Source: Paenibacillus allorhizosphaerae (GTDB taxonomy: Bacteria > Bacillota > Bacilli > Paenibacillales > NBRC-103111). From it: a stretch of DNA of 64,000 nucleotides. The notes below the pieces were generated by a model. The model was not told where the DNA came from, did not search any database, and saw only the letters and a list, made by a program, of their open reading frames with translations. The DNA is taken from contig NZ_CAJVCE010000003.1 of the NCBI RefSeq assembly GCF_910594985.1, forward strand, positions 124,001-188,000. Reading direction: 5' to 3'. This document shows, piece after piece, positions 17,208 through 26,129 of this stretch (its first letter is position 1; every line of letters starts with the position of its first letter). The position numbers and the translations under genes are program-made.

Positions 17208-18424
17208 GATGGGTTTGCCTCCTGTCGGGTCCTTTTCTGTGGTTGAACATGAGCTTTCGACCATAATGCGCCATCCGCCTCTATAGCTGTCTGCTGACGG
17301 TTCAGAATGCCGAACGCAGCGAAGAAGCCGACAAGCGATGCCATGGAAAATACGGCGGCGATCCGATAGACGGCATGCGGTCCGAAATGGTCGAATGCAT
17401 ACCCGCCGATCAAGCCCGCGGCAATGCCGGCGAATCCGGCCCAGACGATGGAAAATAGCGCCTGGCCGGTAGACCGGAGCTCATCCGGAACGATGAGCTT
17501 CATGTAAGATACTGCGGCGTAGATGAAAATGCCGAACGAGAGGCTGTGCAGCGCCTGCAGCGCGATGACGGCCGCCGGCTCCTTTACAAATCCGAGCGCG
17601 GCAAAGCGTATCGTGTAAACCGCCGAGGCGAATGTCAGCAGCGCCGTTTGCCGGAACCGGTGGCCGTACCGGGCCAAAAGGAAAAAGACCGGAATTTCGA
17701 AGCCCGATGCGACCAGCATCGTCACCCCGACGAGCTGCTGGCCGCCTCCGGCCGATTGAATGAACAGCGATAGGAAGGCATCGTTCATACGATGGGCCAC
17801 GGACATCAGCAGCACCATCGTCATGAACAGCAGGAAAGGTGCGGATACAAGCGAGCCGCTGGATTGCCCGAACCGGAGTCCGGCCGCCGAGCGCCGTCTC
17901 TCCTGCAGCAGCGATACGCAAACGAGCGAGATGCCTATGGTTGCTATGCCGAGCCATGGGACGATAGGCAAGCCGTACTTTTCAATCAGCATCCCGAACA
18001 CCAGTACGCCGGATGCGAACCCGATGGAGGCCCACACCCGATAGCTGGCGTAATTGCCCCCCCGCTCCTTCAGATGGTGGAGGAGCATACTGTCGTTGAG
18101 CGGTATGATCGGGCTTTGGCAAAAATAAAACGCCAGCATGACCGTCACAAGCACGGAAAACGAATCGATTCGGTTCAGCGCCAGCAGACACAACAGCTGC
18201 CCGAGCAAAATCACGACAATCATTTTTTTGATCAGCTGAAGCCGATAGCTCAGTATTCCCATAAGCAGCGTCGCCGCAATCCCCATCAAAGGTCCGGTGC
18301 TATACAGCAATCCAAGCTGCAGGCTCGAGTACCCTTTCGATTGGAAATAGAGCGGAAAGTAGGGCCCGATCACGGCCATCGTGGTGTAAAACGAGAACGT
18401 GCCGGCCTTTAACCGTTGTTCCAT
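17204..18424 (-). CDS. MFS transporter (probable sugar/sialic-acid permease)
   Basis: 406 residues with about twelve hydrophobic helices. It belongs to the MFS group of nucleoside/phenylpropionate-permease-like carriers (GTFSFYTTMAVIGPYFPLYF at the start; YASYRVWASIGFASGV in the middle). It lies inside the operon between a sialidase-like gene and YhcH, overlapping the former by 16 nt and the latter by 4 nt. Uptake of the sialidase product is therefore the likely job. This is inference from context; sequence alone does not give the substrate. Confidence 0.85.
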   Translation of the reverse strand: MEQRLKAGTFSFYTTMAVIGPYFPLYFQSKGYSSLQLGLLYSTGPLMGIAATLLMGILSYRLQLIKKMIVVILLGQLLCLLALNRIDSFSVLVTVMLAFYFCQSPIIPLNDSMLLHHLKERGGNYASYRVWASIGFASGVLVFGMLIEKYGLPIVPWLGIATIGISLVCVSLLQERRRSAAGLRFGQSSGSLVSAPFLLFMTMVLLMSVAHRMNDAFLSLFIQSAGGGQQLVGVTMLVASGFEIPVFFLLARYGHRFRQTALLTFASAVYTIRFAALGFVKEPAAVIALQALHSLSFGIFIYAAVSYMKLIVPDELRSTGQALFSIVWAGFAGIAAGLIGGYAFDHFGPHAVYRIAAVFSMASLVGFFAAFGILNRQQTAIEADGALWSKAHVQPQKRTRQEANPS

Positions 18425-19446
18425 ATAAAGTCGTCTTCCCGCATGCTGTATCCGCGAATTTGCGCGTTTGGCGCATCGTCGACAATATAGTTAACGACAT
18501 AAATTTCACCATCAGCGAATTGCACCCAACCGGAATAGCCCAAATCCGAAACGGGGCTGCGGTCGAAATCGATCGGCATGATGCGTGTCGATTGTTCCTT
18601 CCGCTCGGTGGCAAGCGCCGAGCCTACATCCGTGAGCGCACCGAAAAAGTTCTGCGTCCAGGCGCCGAGCCAGCCTTTACCGCCCTGATGAAACCGGTAC
18701 GTGATCAGAATGCGGCCGCTTTGCAGTAGGCCCGACACCGGTCTGTGGCAGCCCGGAATCGGCATCCGGTAAGGACCTTCCCAGCTCTCGCCGCGGTCAT
18801 ATGAGATCGATTTGTAACAGTCCCACCCTTGGCCCGAATTTTCCCGCATAAAGGCCACGAGCGCACCGTTCGGCAGCGGCAGGATACTTACTTCGCATAA
18901 ATTCAGTTCAGCCTTGCTCGCCACCGTCACCGGCCCGTTCCAGCTTTCGCCCCGGTTGTCGGAATACCACAACAGCTGCTCCAGCTTGCCGTGTTCGGGA
19001 CTTTTCTGGTGTGCGGAAAGCAGCCAGCGGCCGTCTTGCAGCTCGCACAATTTGTCAGGGACGATGCCGTAGGCAGGCGTCTCGATCGGCCCTTCCCAGC
19101 GGGTGCCTTCCGCATCTCCGATCCACATGTAGTTGATCGAATTCGATTCGCGGTCGCCGGATATTTTGTCGGCTACAATGACGAGCCGGTTGTCGGACAG
19201 GCGGGAAATTCTCGCGCAGTTCCAGTAAGGCCGTCCGTTCGTTCCTTCCGTCAGGGCGATTTTCTCCCCCCAGGTGCGGCCGCGGTCGGCGCTTTCCTTG
19301 TATACAATCCGCGTGTACGAACGGTCTTTATGATGCGTGCATTCCGAAAATACGCAAATCAGCTTGCCCTGTTCGGTCAGCACGACATCGGGCCATGCTT
19401 CGTAGATGGAATCGTCTCGGCTTACGGTAAACTTTTGAATAGGCAT
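18409..19446 (-). CDS. Sialidase-like BNR-repeat protein, cytoplasmic
   Basis: About 345 residues forming a beta-propeller with Asp-box motifs SADRGRTW, SDNRGESW and SYDRGESW. There is no signal peptide, so it should act on imported sialylated or related sugars, or be a non-sialidase neuraminidase-fold enzyme. The start is ATG at 19446 (CAGGAGTG upstream); a GTG three codons earlier is the less likely choice. It sits 66 bp after nanA. The family (exo-alpha-sialidase, GH33-like) is clear, the exact activity is not. Confidence 0.85.
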   Translation of the reverse strand: MPIQKFTVSRDDSIYEAWPDVVLTEQGKLICVFSECTHHKDRSYTRIVYKESADRGRTWGEKIALTEGTNGRPYWNCARISRLSDNRLVIVADKISGDRESNSINYMWIGDAEGTRWEGPIETPAYGIVPDKLCELQDGRWLLSAHQKSPEHGKLEQLLWYSDNRGESWNGPVTVASKAELNLCEVSILPLPNGALVAFMRENSGQGWDCYKSISYDRGESWEGPYRMPIPGCHRPVSGLLQSGRILITYRFHQGGKGWLGAWTQNFFGALTDVGSALATERKEQSTRIMPIDFDRSPVSDLGYSGWVQFADGEIYVVNYIVDDAPNAQIRGYSMREDDFIWNNG

Positions 19447-19512
19447 CGTTCTCACTCCTGTCTCATCTTACTTGTCACTTTTTTCATCTTTCGTATGTTT
19501 AACCCTTGACGT

Positions 19513-20469
19513 TTACCGGCCTTGTGTCTTCGCTGCCTGCGCGTTTGCGTCATACCGGTGACGACGCAACGTTTCGCTATCCTGATAGAACGCTTCGATC
19601 TGCTTCCGCTCCTCGGCCGTGAACTGCTTGAGCGGCTGGCGAACCGCAGGCGTTTCGAAGACGCCCTGCAAATGCAATATATACTTCTCGTAAGGAATGA
19701 CGTCGTACCCGATCATATGGGCGATCACGTCGTTGGCATCCGCCTGCGGAAGCTGCACGGTCGACCAGTTTCCTGCGGTCAGCCGGCCGAACATTTCCAC
19801 GAACAGTCCCGGCATCATGTTGAACGTGCTGCCGATCGCGCCGTCCGCTCCCATGAGCGCGCCGCCGGCGTATACTTCGTCATGGCCGTTGAAGATGAGG
19901 AAGTCCGGGCCGCACTTGGCGCGAATTTGCTGCATCTCGAACAGGTTGAGCGAGGTGAACTTGACGCCGATGCACTGCGGATGGCGGGACATCTCCTCGT
20001 AGAAATCCATCGTCAAGCTGATGCCGGTCGCTCCCGGAAAATGATAGATGATCATCGGCAGCGGGACGGCGTCCATGATGGCCGCGTAATGCTCGCGAAT
20101 TTCTTTCATCGACACTTTATAATAGAAAGGAACGACCGCGGAAATCGCGTCCACTCCTTGCGATTCGGCATGGCGCGCAAGCCCGATGGACTCCATGGTG
20201 CTGATGCATCCGACATGAGCGATGATCGTCACCCGGCCTTTGGCGGCACGAACGACGTTTTCCAGCACCTGCATCCGTTCCTGCGCTGTCAGAATAAAGC
20301 CTTCCCCCGTACTGCCGCCGACATAAAAGCCTTTGATGCCCTGCCCGATCTGGTGCTCAACCAGTCGAGAGAGAGAGTCGAAGTCAATCGACTTGTCCTC
20401 GTACATGGGGGTCAATAGCGCTGTAAAAATGCCTTTGAACTTCTCCTGCTTGTTCGCCTGTGTCATCAT
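19513..20469 (-). CDS. nanA: N-acetylneuraminate lyase
   Basis: A 318-residue class I aldolase that splits N-acetylneuraminate to N-acetylmannosamine and pyruvate. GGSTGE at 51-56, Tyr142 (IIYHFP) and the Schiff-base Lys170 (GVKFTS) match E. coli NanA (Tyr137, Lys165) with constant offset. NGHDEVYAGG and GADGAIGSTFN are the lyase-specific segments that separate NanA from DapA. The start is ATG at 20469, overlapping the sialidase stop by 4 nt. nanE and nanK are not in the window. Confidence 0.92.
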   Translation of the reverse strand: MMTQANKQEKFKGIFTALLTPMYEDKSIDFDSLSRLVEHQIGQGIKGFYVGGSTGEGFILTAQERMQVLENVVRAAKGRVTIIAHVGCISTMESIGLARHAESQGVDAISAVVPFYYKVSMKEIREHYAAIMDAVPLPMIIYHFPGATGISLTMDFYEEMSRHPQCIGVKFTSLNLFEMQQIRAKCGPDFLIFNGHDEVYAGGALMGADGAIGSTFNMMPGLFVEMFGRLTAGNWSTVQLPQADANDVIAHMIGYDVIPYEKYILHLQGVFETPAVRQPLKQFTAEERKQIEAFYQDSETLRRHRYDANAQAAKTQGR

Positions 20470-22580
20470 TCGCCTTTTCCTTTCGTATTGTCGTATAGTT
20501 GTTTGATCTCGACATCGCTTAATGCATAATTGTACAACCGCACTTCGTCGATAGCCCCGACCCAGGAACGGGTGTCCCCGGTCTTCGGCTTCCCGATCCG
20601 AAGCGAATTCGCTTTTCCGTTAACGTCGAAATTCAACGTCGTTACCTTTGTCTGCAACTCCTGCCCGTCGATAAATAGCTTCATCACGTTGCCTTTTTTC
20701 TCGGCGACGATGTGCGTCCATTTCCCTGGAGAAAATACGGCTTTGCTTGTTCCCATCAACGTTTCGCCGGTGCCGCCGCCGGTGCGGAAAAACAGTTTGT
20801 CATGCTCCTGCGTACGAACATACCAGCCGCTCGCGGTTGCACCGACGTCCCCGTACCAGAGCAGGGTCATGAATTCATCCAGCCGGTCCGGCTTGGCCCA
20901 CAGCGTGGCGGTAAAGTCGCCGGTACCGAACGCGAATCCTTTCCCGTCCGCGATGTCCACATAACCGCCGCCGAATTGAAGCGCATTGCCCGCTTTGCCC
21001 AGTGTCGATACGACCCCTTTCGCCAAGCCGTCATTGTGCATTTCGCCCTGATCGGACACTTTGCCGCCTTCGCCCACTTGATCGAAATTCCAATAGCCGA
21101 CCATCGTGCCTCTCGGCAAGCTTTTGCGAACGGTTACGTTATACTCGGAAAGCACTTCGCCTTTGGTCGATTCCAACGTCATCCGAAGCTTGGTTTCCGC
21201 CCCGGATTGCAGCGTAACTTTGTGTTGGGGGCCGGCCGACAGCGCTTGGCCGTTTATTTTCACCACGGCATCGGAATGCGCAGGCAGCTTCGGGCTTACA
21301 CTAACCGTCGTCAGCTCTTCCCTCACGTCGAGCGTAAATTCATGAACCCCGCTGCGGAACGCCGGACTTAGTTCCCCTGTGTCGAAAGTGAGGTTATCCA
21401 GCGCTTCGCCGCTCATAAGCCATGCAGCATTCAGCCGGACTGCTTTAATGCCGATCCCCTGCTCGTAAAGCAGATGGATCGTCTTGTCAGGCGCGACGTT
21501 GACATCGGAGTAAGCGCCTTGTCCCGGTTGAATGACCCGGCTGTATTTCCATGTCTTCCCGTCGTCTTCGCTCATGCGCAGCGTAATGTTTCGGCGATGG
21601 GCCGAATCGTTCGCATTCGTAAACAAAATCCGGTTATGCCCGCTGCCGGCTTGAAAAGAATATCTCGCGATCCCGGCAAAATTGCTCGGATCGACCAACG
21701 CCTCATCCGGCTTCATCGGGGTCCAGCGGCTAATGCCGTCCGGACTAACGGAGACCGAGCGCATCTTCAAGCCGCTGCGGATATTCATCATGACCGAGCC
21801 GTCCTCCAGCTCTACCGCCGTCGGTTCTCCCGGGCTTTTCACCTGGGCGGAGTCATACAAAATTTCTCCAGTCTTCCACGTAACGCCCTTGTCGTCGCTG
21901 TAAATCGTCGTTACGACAGATGGACCGTGATTCCGGTCGGTCGGACCGTTGGCGAGCCATACCGGCGCCAAGAGCCTGCCGTTTCGAAGCTCGATGCCGT
22001 GTCCCGGGCCGGTGGCTACGACCTTCCACTGATATGGCCTCGGCTGCTGGCCTTCGGCGCGGAACTTGGCGATCGTCGAATCGGTAAGGTTGACAGGGTC
22101 CGACCAGTCATTCCCGCCGTTCTCGCTTTTCATGTAAAACACTTCATGATAGTTTTTGCAGTACAAAAAATGAACGACGTTGCGGCTTTTCTCCGCAATC
22201 ATATAAGGGTTGTTGTAGGTCGTGCTTTCAGACGGCGTGTTGCGGACTAGCACCTGCAGCGGTCTCCATGTCTTTCCCCCGTCCGTGCTTCTCTTCATGA
22301 CCAGGTCCATCTTCGACCAGTCATTGGTCGTACTGCGTGCTTCCGCATAGGCAACCAGCGTGCTATTGCTTGAAGCGACGATGCCCGGAATGCGAAAGAC
22401 GGGATATCCGCCTTCGCCGGGTTCAAATAATTGGCGCTCCTCGAATAGCGGCTTTTCGTTCATCTGATCGGCTCCCTTGCCCCAGTCCAAAGTCGTAAAC
22501 ATCACAATCAATAATAATACAAGCACCGCTGCGGCGATCACGCCCCATGTTGCTCTAGCCCGATAACGGGACAACAGCAT
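20466..22580 (-). CDS. Membrane-anchored sialidase with C-terminal LamG domain
   Basis: 704 residues. A signal anchor (WGVIAAAVLVLLLIVMFTTL, about 12-31) is followed by a GH33 sialidase propeller. FRIP is at 62-65 and Asp boxes include STDGGKTW, SENGGNDW, SDDKGVTW and SEDDGKTW. Then comes a cadherin-like beta-sandwich (FTLDVREELTTVSV...) and a LamG/concanavalin-like domain over the last 190 residues (FGTGDFTATLWAKPD...SWVGAIDEVRLYNYALS). It releases sialic acid at the cell surface. The start is ATG at 22580, with AAAGGAGG upstream; a longer frame to 22622 lacks such a site. It is followed by nanA with a 4-nt overlap. Confidence 0.9.
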   Translation of the reverse strand: MLLSRYRARATWGVIAAAVLVLLLIVMFTTLDWGKGADQMNEKPLFEERQLFEPGEGGYPVFRIPGIVASSNSTLVAYAEARSTTNDWSKMDLVMKRSTDGGKTWRPLQVLVRNTPSESTTYNNPYMIAEKSRNVVHFLYCKNYHEVFYMKSENGGNDWSDPVNLTDSTIAKFRAEGQQPRPYQWKVVATGPGHGIELRNGRLLAPVWLANGPTDRNHGPSVVTTIYSDDKGVTWKTGEILYDSAQVKSPGEPTAVELEDGSVMMNIRSGLKMRSVSVSPDGISRWTPMKPDEALVDPSNFAGIARYSFQAGSGHNRILFTNANDSAHRRNITLRMSEDDGKTWKYSRVIQPGQGAYSDVNVAPDKTIHLLYEQGIGIKAVRLNAAWLMSGEALDNLTFDTGELSPAFRSGVHEFTLDVREELTTVSVSPKLPAHSDAVVKINGQALSAGPQHKVTLQSGAETKLRMTLESTKGEVLSEYNVTVRKSLPRGTMVGYWNFDQVGEGGKVSDQGEMHNDGLAKGVVSTLGKAGNALQFGGGYVDIADGKGFAFGTGDFTATLWAKPDRLDEFMTLLWYGDVGATASGWYVRTQEHDKLFFRTGGGTGETLMGTSKAVFSPGKWTHIVAEKKGNVMKLFIDGQELQTKVTTLNFDVNGKANSLRIGKPKTGDTRSWVGAIDEVRLYNYALSDVEIKQLYDNTKGKGE

Positions 22581-22672
22581 ACGGTTCCTCCTTTCCAGTA
22601 TTGCAAGCAACGCCGGCAGCATGCAGGTTTCAACGTGGAATCCGTGCTGCGCGTATACGGCTGGTAATGATG

Positions 22673-23998
22673 CTACTTCGCCTTCATCTGGTCGATGGCT
22701 TTATTGAGCGTTTCTTCGGCGTCGCGAAGCGCCGTGTTGATATCTTTCTCGCCCTTGACCACCGGCCCGATGGCCGGACCGCCCATTACCTTTTGCGCTT
22801 CCTCCCCGTATTTCGTTACGGGACTCGGTTTGGCCGGCTGGGACAGAAAGGCTGCCTTCAAGTTTTTACCTTGCAAGTAAGCAACCTCTTTCCCGAACTG
22901 CTCCTCGACCGTCTTGCCGGTAAGTACCGGGAAGCGGGCGTTGCGTGCCATATCGAGCTGCACCTCTTCGGACACCACTGTGGCGATGACCTGGAACGCC
23001 TGATCCTTATATTTGCTTTGCTTGGTCACGTGGAGGATCCACTCGTCCACGCCCATCGACGTATTCGGCGCTTCCTTGAACTGAGGATACTGCACCATAT
23101 CCCAGTTGAGCCCCTCCGCGTCTTTGAACAACGGCAGCCGGTTCAGCCCGGGCAGCATGGCCAAATTGCGCTGTTTGAAAAATTGCGTTTCCGCCGCAGC
23201 ACCCAGCTTGTATTCTCCGTTGCCGGGAATGGCGTAAATCGTCTTCAGCAGCTCGAACACTTTTTTCCAGCCGTCGTTATTGATCGTCGCGCGTTCCAAT
23301 CTGGGATCGACCATACCGAGCCCGAGCTCCGACGCTACCCGGAACGAATAATCCGGTTCCAGCCCGCGGTATTTCACGCCGCCGTCTTCACGCGTCAGTT
23401 TCCTTGCCAGCGCCACCGCATCGTCCCACATCATCCCATCCTTCGGATAGGCAACGCCGAACCGGTCAAATAGGTCTTTGTTAAAGTATAACGCATCAAA
23501 ATGCATCGTCCACGGAATGCCGATCAAGTAATCGAGGCCGCTTGCGATTTTGACCGAGTCGACGGCGACCTTATTGAGCTTGGAAAGATCAAAGCCCTGT
23601 TTTTTGATGAGCGGCTCCATATTGTCGTGAAAGTCGACGGTCGTGATCCGGTGAATGAGCGGATTGGCCGTCATGACCAGATCCGGCGTTTGCCCTGCAA
23701 TCGCCAATTTCTCGAGCGTCGTCTCCTTCGCTCCGGTGTCGATAATCTCAAGCGTGATATGCGGATATTTCTTTTTCACCGGATCGATGATATATTTCTC
23801 CAGCTCGCCCTTGCCAAGCCAGCCTTTGCTGATGGCGAATTTAAGCGTGACCGGTGCCGTGTTTTGCTGCGACGCCGATTTTGCCGGATCATCGGCCGTG
23901 ATGCCGGCCGGCTTCCCTTGTCCTCCCGCACACCCGGATAACGAAGCTGCCGCGAGCGAAAGAGCGCCGAGCAAGCATATTTTGCCGGAAGCATTCAT
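22673..23998 (-). CDS. Extracellular solute-binding lipoprotein (family 1)
   Basis: About 441 residues with lipobox LSGC. Paralogue hallmarks are IIDPVKKKYPHITLEII, AIAGQTPDLVMTANP, YFNKDLFDRFGVAYPKDG and MMWDDAVALARKLTRED. It is the second gene of the sialic-acid operon, between the DHDPS-family gene and the sialidase, so a sialoglycan-derived ligand is likely. The start is ATG at 23998 (AAAGGA upstream) rather than TTG at 24013. No permease genes accompany it. Confidence 0.9.
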   Translation of the reverse strand: MNASGKICLLGALSLAAASLSGCAGGQGKPAGITADDPAKSASQQNTAPVTLKFAISKGWLGKGELEKYIIDPVKKKYPHITLEIIDTGAKETTLEKLAIAGQTPDLVMTANPLIHRITTVDFHDNMEPLIKKQGFDLSKLNKVAVDSVKIASGLDYLIGIPWTMHFDALYFNKDLFDRFGVAYPKDGMMWDDAVALARKLTREDGGVKYRGLEPDYSFRVASELGLGMVDPRLERATINNDGWKKVFELLKTIYAIPGNGEYKLGAAAETQFFKQRNLAMLPGLNRLPLFKDAEGLNWDMVQYPQFKEAPNTSMGVDEWILHVTKQSKYKDQAFQVIATVVSEEVQLDMARNARFPVLTGKTVEEQFGKEVAYLQGKNLKAAFLSQPAKPSPVTKYGEEAQKVMGGPAIGPVVKGEKDINTALRDAEETLNKAIDQMKAK

Positions 23999-24061
23999 CC
24001 TGATTCCTTTCAAAGCGTTTGACCCCCCGTCTTGTTTCCGAAATTCACATGAATCCGCTGC

Positions 24062-25000
24062 TTACGCTTTCATAATCTCCGGCATCAACTCGTAAGCGAT
24101 CGGACGCAGCCGATCCGCTTCGGACGCCGGAATGCTGCGATACGGCCAGCGCATGCGGCAGCCGACATCCGCGGCGCCGCCGATCACGGACATCAGCTTG
24201 TCGCAGGTGGCATTGCAATAACCGTGCCGGGTAATGAACGGCGCAATATAATCTGCCATAAACCGCTGAATTCTCGTTTCAAGTTCAAGCGCTTTCGGCA
24301 AATCCGTTAGCATAAGATCGTACCATTGCTGCGCACCGAGCGGATTCAGACAAGCGACATTCGAGTAAGCGCCATGTGCGCCACGGGCGTACCCCGAAGC
24401 GAGGTGATGGCCCGGAACGAACACCGAGATCCCTTGCGCATGCTCCTTCATCGCTTCATACCATGCAGCGTCTCCCCCGGCGCATTTGATCCCGACGAGA
24501 CCGGGCACTTCCTTCTTCAGCCTGCCGTATGCTTCAGGAGTTAACACGCGTTTCGCATGCGGCGGATTGTACAGCACAAGCCCAATGCCGTCCGCCGCTT
24601 CGGCCATTCGTTTCAAGCAATCTATGGCTTCGCTGTCCTGCAGCGGAAACCAGTCCGAGAGGATCACCTGAATCGCGCTCGGCCGATACGATGCCGCCCG
24701 CTTGATTCGTTCCAGCGATAACTGGGGGCTCATGTGGCTCGCCCCGATTTGAAACGCAACGCCGTGACGATGGCAGCGGTCGGCCGTCAATTCGCTGACG
24801 CGAATAAATTCTTCCTCGCTCTGCGTATAAAATTCGCCCGCCGTGCCGTTCGTATAAATCCCGTTCAAACCGAGCGCCGCCATCCGGTCGACGATCTTCT
24901 CCAGCCGAACGAAATCGATCGAATCATCCTCCCGGATCGGAAGCATCACCGTTCCCCAATTCCCGGCAATCTCGTGCGCTGCCATCGGTTTCAAAAGCAT
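24062..25000 (-). CDS. Dihydrodipicolinate synthase family aldolase
   Basis: 312 residues, class I aldolase fold. The pyruvate-binding motif appears as NGTAGEF in place of GTTGE; the catalytic Tyr is in LYNPPH and the Schiff-base Lys in GIKCAGGD. It is not a typical DapA or NanA, so it may cleave another 2-keto-3-deoxy acid arising from the same glycan. It is the first gene of the operon. The start is ATG at 25000 because GGGGAGGTG precedes it and the longer frame would cover the promoter and cre site. Confidence 0.85.
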   Translation of the reverse strand: MLLKPMAAHEIAGNWGTVMLPIREDDSIDFVRLEKIVDRMAALGLNGIYTNGTAGEFYTQSEEEFIRVSELTADRCHRHGVAFQIGASHMSPQLSLERIKRAASYRPSAIQVILSDWFPLQDSEAIDCLKRMAEAADGIGLVLYNPPHAKRVLTPEAYGRLKKEVPGLVGIKCAGGDAAWYEAMKEHAQGISVFVPGHHLASGYARGAHGAYSNVACLNPLGAQQWYDLMLTDLPKALELETRIQRFMADYIAPFITRHGYCNATCDKLMSVIGGAADVGCRMRWPYRSIPASEADRLRPIAYELMPEIMKA

Positions 25001-25035
25001 TTCACCTCCCCACGCCTTACGGCTGTTATTACGAC

Positions 25036-25118
25036 TGATCGTGCTTTCCTTTGCCTGCAAACCGATTGTATCCCCTTTCAGCTTCATCTATATTTCATTT
25101 TTTAACGCAAATATTTCA
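25036..25118 (-). promoter_or_regulatory. Promoter module A: TGAAATA repeats, -10 and cre of the sialic-acid operon
   Basis: Reading on the minus strand: TGAAATA at 25118-25112, TGAAATA at 25097-25091 (21-bp period), a TACAAT -10 inside GATACAATC at 25070-25065 with no good -35, and a cre-like GGAAAGCACGATCA at 25049-25036. Repeat spacing, -10 position and cre position are identical in modules B (29.6 kb) and C (31.1 kb). A -35-less promoter with direct repeats fits an AraC-activated promoter with CcpA repression. Confidence 0.7.
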
Positions 25119-25126
25119 AAATTTAC

Positions 25127-25155
25127 TTATTTCCATTCCCATTTCAATGTATAAT
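25127..25155 (+). promoter_or_regulatory. Promoter of the AraC gene
   Basis: A consensus TATAAT at 25150-25155 has a weak TTATTT -35 17 bp upstream. It starts the divergent araC gene, next to the activator repeats of module A. Confidence 0.5.
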
Positions 25156-25188
25156 TTGATCATATACAGAGTAAAGGGGAGATTGGCG

Positions 25189-26052
25189 ATGTATCCGCAA
25201 TATCTTTTTGAATATCCGAATATGGATACCGATTTTCCTTTCTATATGAAGCAAAAGCGTTACACTTCCGTGCCGCCGCATCGCCACGATTTTATCGAAC
25301 TGTCGTTTGTGCTGGAGGGAAAAGGAAGCGAATTCATTAACGGCGCCGAGCATGTGATGCTGCCGGGGACACTCGTACTCTTGCTTCCGTATCAAATCCA
25401 TCAATTCCGCGCCCAAACGGACGACTCGCTGCTGATGTACATTTGCAATTTCAATATGGAGCTGCTTACCGAAGGCGCCGAATCAGGATGGGGGTTGCGT
25501 GATCTCATCCTTGGACGCGACAATCAACAAGCGGCCTACGTACAGCTCGAAGACGACGATTACGCAGAAGGAAAGCGAATATGGGATAATTTGTACAAGG
25601 AGTACGGGGGCTCTTTGCCGTGGAAACCGATACTGTTGAAAGCGCTCCTTTTGGAAGCGCTAACGTTGTTTGCGCGCGCCAGCGGGATTGCCTCCAAACA
25701 AGGCCGCTCGCAAGGCGACAAGTCCCCGAAAAAAACGAAAAGCTTATGGCCTCTCGTTCAATATGTGCACAATCATTATCTGGAGCCTTTGACGCTGACG
25801 ATGCTGTCCGAACAGTTCCAAATTCATCCGGCTCATCTGAGCAAGCTGTTCGGAGATCAATACGGCATTCATTTCGTCGACTTTCTGCATGAACTGCGGA
25901 TTCGCCACGCGTGCAGCCTTCTGATTACTTCGGATATGCCGATTACGCAGGTCGCTTTCGAGTCGGGCTTTTCCTCCTACCCAACGTTTTCCCGCGTGTT
26001 TCTGCGTATTAAAGGCATCACGCCTCGCGAATACAGGGATAAACGCAAATGA
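25189..26052 (+). CDS. AraC family transcriptional regulator
   Basis: 287 residues. An N-terminal cupin-type sensing domain (PPHRHDFIELSFVLEGKG...PYQIHQF) is followed by two helix-turn-helix motifs at the C-terminus (LTMLSEQFQIHPAHLSKLF; ITQVAFESGFSSYPTFSRVF, ending GITPREYRDKRK). The start is ATG at 25189 after AAAGGGGAG. It is divergent from the sialic-acid operon and probably activates it through the 21-bp repeats, perhaps sensing a free sugar. Confidence 0.92.
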   Translation: MYPQYLFEYPNMDTDFPFYMKQKRYTSVPPHRHDFIELSFVLEGKGSEFINGAEHVMLPGTLVLLLPYQIHQFRAQTDDSLLMYICNFNMELLTEGAESGWGLRDLILGRDNQQAAYVQLEDDDYAEGKRIWDNLYKEYGGSLPWKPILLKALLLEALTLFARASGIASKQGRSQGDKSPKKTKSLWPLVQYVHNHYLEPLTLTMLSEQFQIHPAHLSKLFGDQYGIHFVDFLHELRIRHACSLLITSDMPITQVAFESGFSSYPTFSRVFLRIKGITPREYRDKRK

Positions 26053-26073
26053 TTCGATCGTTGAAATAAAGAC

Positions 26074-26106
26074 AAAAGCAGCCCGACTCCTTATCAGGCT
26101 GCCTTC
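26074..26106. terminator. Terminator between convergent araC and SBP genes
   Basis: GCAGCC pairs with GGCTGC around an 18-base loop, with AAAA on one side and CTT on the other. On the minus strand TTTTGTCTTTA follows the stem. It serves the SBP gene and perhaps araC. Confidence 0.55.
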
Positions 26107-26129
26107 GTATGTTGTACCGCTGCGCGCCT

